Origin: Bacillota bacterium
Lineage (GTDB): Bacteria > Bacillota > Clostridia > Christensenellales > CAG-138
Direction: 5' to 3'
Assembly (NCBI GenBank): GCA_023416895.1
Contig: JAEZGQ010000079.1
Coordinates: 1-8,797 of the forward strand
Length of the DNA: 8,797 bases
The translations under genes and the position numbers were made by a program. Under the pieces are notes generated by a model that did not search any database, was not told the DNA's origin, and saw only the letters and a program-made list of their open reading frames with translations. This document shows, one piece after another, positions 5,834-8,797 of this stretch; position 1 is the stretch's first letter; every line of letters starts with the position of its first letter.

Positions 5834-6724
5834 TCAGCTCAGCAGCCTTATAAAATGATTGGCCTCTCTCAATACGTGGTCGGCCAAAAGAGGTAGGATG
5901 ACAGAACGTATCTTGCACGCTTCTATGCCCGTAACACCCGCCGTCTTAAACTCCTTGAATTTTAAGGTTTCTTCCAAGGAATTGTTTGCAAGTGTGCTAT
6001 CCTGTGCGGCGCGGCTGCTTTCCAAAAGGCGGGCGTAGTCCTTGGCAAAAGAATCCGCCGTATTGATCAGTTCATCCTCCGTGGGGTCGAGAAGCCCGCG
6101 TATGAACATTGCGTGCTCCATCATGATCTGGTTCCAAAACTGTTCGAATTGCCCCATTTCCTGCGGGTCCATGTCGCCGTTTGTTTCAAGCGTGGAGATG
6201 TATTCTCTGTACTGCTTTGCCTCGCGGATGATGTGCTCAAGAAGAAGCGGATAGTTCGTGGTAAACATGTGGCAGCTTAAAACGCGGGACAAAGCCTGCT
6301 CCTTCAGTGAGATCAACCCGTCCAAAAGCCGCAGCGCCGTTTGGTTGAGCACGCGCACCTGCTGGATAAGCACGGGGTTCCAAACGATTGAGGAGCCGGG
6401 GCGCAGGCGTTCCTGGCGGGCGGTAAGGTTTTCGTTGATGATGATTCCGGTGAAGTTCTGCGTCTGCCGCTCCGCCAATGCGGTGAACTGCGTGACCACC
6501 TCGCCGGAGCTCAAAACCTCCTGCCGCACGACGCCGTCGGCAAGGATTGTGGCTTGAGATAGCAGTTCCTCAAACCTCTGCTTGTATTGCTCCGCCTCGC
6601 GGACAAAGGCGGCGTTTACGGGCGTAAAGCCCGCCATGAGAAACAGGGAATGCTCTTTCATGATGCGCGCAAAAAACAAATGTAGCTCCAGGGAAAGTAT
6701 ACTGTACCGTTCGCTAAACTGCAT
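5834..6724 (-). CDS. DUF2935 (BH2358-like) helical-bundle protein
   Basis: Soluble all-helical protein of 296 residues with an internal duplication. Each half carries a helix with Glu-His and another with Arg-Glu-Ala: IMKEHSLF (21-28) and VREAEQY (41-47) in the first; LLEHIIREAKQY (161-172), IMMEHAMF (200-207) and ADHVLREANHF (281-291) in the second. These Glu/His helices recall ferritin-like metal-binding bundles. The family is DUF2935; as I recall, a Bacillus halodurans member (BH2358) of known structure was labelled a putative spore coat protein, but function is unproved. The start at 6722-6724 is chosen because AAAAGGAG lies eight bases before it; the frame is open 33 codons further upstream without family-like sequence or a comparable site. 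It is transcribed alone, between terminators at 6847-6880 and 5711-5764. Confidence 0.82.
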   Translation of the reverse strand: MQFSERYSILSLELHLFFARIMKEHSLFLMAGFTPVNAAFVREAEQYKQRFEELLSQATILADGVVRQEVLSSGEVVTQFTALAERQTQNFTGIIINENLTARQERLRPGSSIVWNPVLIQQVRVLNQTALRLLDGLISLKEQALSRVLSCHMFTTNYPLLLEHIIREAKQYREYISTLETNGDMDPQEMGQFEQFWNQIMMEHAMFIRGLLDPTEDELINTADSFAKDYARLLESSRAAQDSTLANNSLEETLKFKEFKTAGVTGIEACKIRSVILPLLADHVLREANHFIRLLS

Positions 6725-6846
6725 GGGCGTTTCTCCTTTTGGCCATATGGGGCAATGGATTGCCTCTTTTTTATACAACATACTATGCGGTGCGGCATAA
6801 GCGCGTGTAGCTTCATCCCGCAAACGGCAAAAGCATAAGTTCCCCC

Positions 6847-6880
6847 AAAAATCAAAACGGCTCTGTCAAAGCAGAGCCGT
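6847..6880 (-). terminator. Intrinsic terminator of the xPP-repeat small gene
   Basis: On the minus strand ACGGCTCTG and CAGAGCCGT pair perfectly over 9 bp around CTTTGA, followed by TTTGATTTTT. It begins nine bases after the TAG of the 53-aa gene and isolates it from the DUF2935 gene. Confidence 0.88.
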
Positions 6881-6889
6881 AAGTAGGCG

Positions 6890-7051
6890 CTATGGTCTCC
6901 GTGGATATCTTGGTGGGCCCGGAGGACCATGGGGAGGTCCCGGCGGTCTCGGAGGTCTGTGTGGAGGGAAAGGCGGCCCCGGTGGTCTGGGGGGACGCTG
7001 GTGCGGGCAAAGCCACGGGAAAAACCAACATAAAATGTTCCTTCTCGGCAT
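6890..7051 (-). CDS. 53-aa Pro/Arg-rich xPP-repeat protein, unrecognised
   Basis: Residues 1-15 have a short hydrophobic patch (ILCWFFPWLC, 6-15) with two Cys. From residue 19 on the chain is almost wholly xPP triplets with x being Arg, Gly, Phe or His, including GPP at 25-27, 38-40, 42-44 and 45-47. Overall 23 of 53 residues are Pro and 9 are Arg. The repeat is too short and has too few Gly for a stable collagen helix alone; a polyproline II rod is more likely. A near-perfect ribosome site, AGAAGGAGGTGA, sits six bases before the ATG, among the strongest in the window, and a terminator follows the stop by nine bases. This double support makes it a real gene despite its length. Upstream is a structured RNA ending in a terminator that may control it. 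Role unknown; a surface or spore-coat protein is possible. Confidence 0.72.
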   Translation of the reverse strand: MPRRNILCWFFPWLCPHQRPPRPPGPPFPPHRPPRPPGPPHGPPGPPRYPRRP

Positions 7052-7137
7052 AAAATCACCTCCTTCTATGGCATTTTATGCGAATCAACTGCAAAGTGAG
7101 AGAAAACAGATGAAAGAATACTTGGCGAAAATGAAAC

Positions 7138-7174
7138 AAAAAAATCCTGCTGTACACGGGTTTGTGCAAGCAGG
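7138..7174 (-). terminator. Intrinsic terminator at the 3' end of the structured RNA
   Basis: On the minus strand CCTGCTTGCAC (7174-7164) pairs with GTGTACAGCAGG (7157-7146) with one bulged base and one G-U, loop AAACCC, then A and seven T. Its 5' arm contains GCTTGCAC, which is also the 3' arm of the long-range closing stem of the RNA, so both cannot form at once. Confidence 0.8.
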
Positions 7175-7385
7175 TATATGCGAAATCATCGTTATGCTGC
7201 AGCGATAGCGGGGAAGGAAGTGCTAAAGGGCATTTTGTGCCGCGCCAAAGCAAGGCTTGAACGCTGCGAAGCGCCCGCTTGTATCGTCTCTGAAGCCGAA
7301 CATACTTGGTCAGAGGCGCGGGCGCTTATCGTAAGGCTGGTTTTGCCAGCTCGACGGTTCTCACTATCAACATATGCGCTTGCAC
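7164..7385 (-). ncRNA. Candidate multibranch structured RNA or leader (unknown class)
   Basis: No convincing gene lies between 7052 and 7578; much of it can fold. A closing stem joins GTGCAAGC (minus strand, 7385-7378) to GCTTGCAC (7171-7164), with a second step ATATG/CATAT (7375-7371 with 7180-7176). Inside are a 10-bp perfect stem AAGCGCCCGC/GCGGGCGCTT (7327-7318 with 7278-7269) extended by CTCTGA/TCAGAG (7315-7310 with 7293-7288), a GCAGCG/CGCTGC stem (7267-7262 with 7204-7199), and GCTGG/CCAGC hairpin (7350-7336). The minus strand is chosen because a promoter-like pair precedes it and a U-rich terminator overlaps its 3' arm; the plus strand has neither. It may be a free RNA or a riboswitch-like leader of the 53-aa gene 113 bases downstream. 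I could not place it in a known class. Confidence 0.5.
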
Positions 7386-7403
7386 AAATAACGTGAAATA
7401 GAC

Positions 7404-7454
7404 GCCACCCACCATCTGCACCGAAAAATTTATAATCGGCAGCTGGCGGGTGGC
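7404..7454. repeat. Inverted repeat centred on the -10 box, operator-like
   Basis: Left arm 7404-7424 and right arm 7436-7454 match as inverted copies at 17 of 19 positions with a 2-base bulge; GCCACCC/GGGTGGC ends are perfect. The AT-rich centre holds the -10 box. If transcription starts just after that box, only one arm is transcribed, so the symmetry would act as DNA, for example as a repressor site. Confidence 0.55.
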
Positions 7455-7456
7455 AA
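7429..7456 (-). promoter_or_regulatory. Promoter for the structured RNA, housekeeping-type
   Basis: Minus strand TTGCCA (7456-7451), 16-base spacer, TATAAA (7434-7429): five of six matches to each sigma-A box. Predicted start is near 7422, about 37 bases before the RNA's closing stem. TATAAT on the plus strand (7431-7436) is the same AT centre but has no -35 partner. Confidence 0.5.
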
Positions 7457-7578
7457 AAAGCGGCGGGACTTTACCCGCAAGCTTCGGTAACAGTATCGTC
7501 CGATATCACAGGGAGTATTCACGAAAAAGGAGGAGGCCGGGCCGGCGCTCGAACTAAGCAAGGGCGCAGCGCGGCGTT

Positions 7579-8797
7579 TCAACGCGACTTGAAGGCTTGC
7601 TCCTGCTTTCCATTCTCTCCAAGCGGAAGCATGACCTTTAGGGTAAAAAGCCCATCCTTTGCCTCAAAGGAGCAGTAGCCGCCGTGCTTTTCCACAATCA
7701 GCTGAATGCTTTTGACGCCGAAACCATGCTTTTCGCGGGAAGCTTCCGGCAACCCGTCGCGCATGGTAATGGTTCCGGAATAGGGGTTGCTGATGTAAAT
7801 AAGAAGCTTGTCCTTGTGCGGTTGGCAATTGACGCGAACCGTTTTGTTTTGGCTTTCATATGCTTGTGCGGCGGCAAACACAGCGTTTTCCAAACCGTTT
7901 GAGAGCAGCGCGCAAAGCTCCGTATCCAAAAGCGGTAGAGCGGCGGGAATGTTGGCCTTTGCGCTTAGGGTTATGCCATGCTGCTTTGCCTTTGCGTCAA
8001 AGGAGGTCAGAATCAAATTGACGGCGTTGTTTTCGCAGTATTGCGTCGGGACGATTTTGTCAATGTCGGCTTGCGTTTGCTGAATGTATTCAGTTGCCTT
8101 GTCTAGCTCGCCTGCCGAAAGATAGCCACCGAGAAGGGCAAGATGGTGGCGCATGTCGTGGCGATAAATCGCGGTTTGCCGCTCTACCTGCTGCAAGGCG
8201 AGAATTTTGTTTTTTGCCTGTTCCGATTGCCCTGCAAGCATGGCGTTGTCCATTTCCAATTGGTTGCGCCGCTGCATTTCCTCGTGATAAACAGCCACAA
8301 ATGCCACATAAAAAAGCGCCATGACCGTGGGGAGAAATTCGCTGATCATTCGAATGCCAGTATACAAGGCGTCGGTATAAACGGTGGTAGCGTAATCAAA
8401 CAAATAATAAAACAAGGGGAGGCCGCCAAACAAGAGCAGCGACCTTTTGGAGTAGGTCATTGCGCGATAGGCTGACATCGTGAAATACCGGTACAAAAAG
8501 AAGTACAACGGTGTGATGGAAAGCAAATAGCATGTTTGATAGGCCAACGTCGTGCCGAACACGTAGAGCGCGATCGTGCCGATCCATCGGGGAAGCTGGC
8601 AGCAGAAATACGCTGTTAAAACGCTGACGAGCGCCACGCCCCACGGCTTTTTTAGCACAAACACCAGCAAGAGAAACAGCGGGAGATGCGAAATCAGAGG
8701 GTAGAGCTTTTTGGTATTTGCAAGCCCCCAAAGGGCATAGCATATCAACTGCACCGTCAAAACGCCAACACAAAACACCGCTAACTTGCGCCATTCC
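7579..8797 (-). CDS. Sensor histidine kinase, AgrC-type GHKL family (N-terminus outside window)
   Basis: The frame stays open to the window edge: six codons (EWRKLA) precede the first possible GTG at 8778, so the true start is beyond 8797. Counting from that GTG, residues 1-165 hold about six hydrophobic segments, a membrane sensor. A coiled region (165-200) leads to the phosphoacceptor box YRHDMRHH (His207). The ATPase domain has the N box LLSNGLENAV (Asn294, Asn298), a strand ending ISNPYSG (329-335) and a glycine-rich lid HGFGVKSI (351-358). This layout is the HPK10 class, which usually senses peptides or cell-envelope signals and phosphorylates a LytTR-type regulator. No regulator is in the window; it may lie upstream beyond the edge. 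Downstream is the operator-like repeat and structured RNA, but no link is shown. Confidence 0.9.
   Translation of the reverse strand, partial: EWRKLAVFCVGVLTVQLICYALWGLANTKKLYPLISHLPLFLLLVFVLKKPWGVALVSVLTAYFCCQLPRWIGTIALYVFGTTLAYQTCYLLSITPLYFFLYRYFTMSAYRAMTYSKRSLLLFGGLPLFYYLFDYATTVYTDALYTGIRMISEFLPTVMALFYVAFVAVYHEEMQRRNQLEMDNAMLAGQSEQAKNKILALQQVERQTAIYRHDMRHHLALLGGYLSAGELDKATEYIQQTQADIDKIVPTQYCENNAVNLILTSFDAKAKQHGITLSAKANIPAALPLLDTELCALLSNGLENAVFAAAQAYESQNKTVRVNCQPHKDKLLIYISNPYSGTITMRDGLPEASREKHGFGVKSIQLIVEKHGGYCSFEAKDGLFTLKVMLPLGENGKQEQAFKSR

Noticed and set aside
6658..7059. Minus-strand 133-codon frame starting at GTG 7059
   Set aside because: Its start codon is part of the Shine-Dalgarno of the 53-aa gene, and it runs through that gene's terminator into the DUF2935 gene in another frame.
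7178..7396. Plus-strand 72-codon frame in the structured RNA region
   Set aside because: AGG is only four bases from the ATG, there is no promoter, and base pairing across the region explains the sequence better. A truncated gene cannot be fully excluded.
7524..7536. Strong ribosome-site-like purine run AAAAAGGAGGAGG on the plus strand
   Set aside because: No ATG, GTG or TTG follows at a useful distance with an open frame.

Overview
Overall impression. No taxonomic marker is present. Strong AGGAGG-type ribosome binding sites, an AgrC-type GHKL sensor kinase, a DUF2935 protein, intrinsic terminators with U tracts and mixed-GC coding sequence all point to a Gram-positive, probably spore-forming Clostridia-type Firmicute. 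This is an inference from gene content.

Left half, 1-4737, plus strand. This is the distal part of a sugar-type ABC transporter operon: the 3' end of a substrate-binding protein, a GC-rich intercistronic hairpin, a double-domain ATPase, two paralogous permeases, and a small membrane-anchored extracytoplasmic protein. The last three genes are joined by ATGA stop/start overlaps, and an intrinsic terminator follows. The ATPase appears to have one complete composite ATP site and one degenerate site. The substrate cannot be read from the sequence.

Middle, 4840-7051, minus strand. Three very small genes surround one 296-residue DUF2935 (BH2358-like, four-helix-bundle) gene. They encode a 60-aa protein with 15 Cys and 18 Arg, a 46-aa acidic protein, and a 53-aa xPP-repeat protein. 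Each small gene has its own Shine-Dalgarno, and the Cys/Arg gene, the 46-aa gene and the xPP gene each have a terminator close by or just downstream. One has a promoter-like sequence matching the sigma-K pattern. A hairpin-dense intergenic block (5171-5441) carries two near-identical palindromes, one of which contains the stop codon of the 46-aa gene. A spore-coat or metal-handling role for this group is a hypothesis only.

Right part, 7138-7456, minus strand. A long non-coding stretch folds on paper into a multibranch RNA closed by a long-range stem. It has a promoter-like sequence upstream and an intrinsic terminator at its 3' end. The terminator's 5' arm is the same sequence as the 3' arm of the closing stem, so the two structures exclude each other, as in a riboswitch or attenuator. 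An inverted repeat is centred on the -10 box. The gene downstream is the 53-aa xPP protein. This is the best candidate for something undescribed in the window.

Right edge, 7579-8797, minus strand. A membrane sensor histidine kinase of the AgrC/GHKL type runs off the window at its N-terminus. Its response regulator is not in view.
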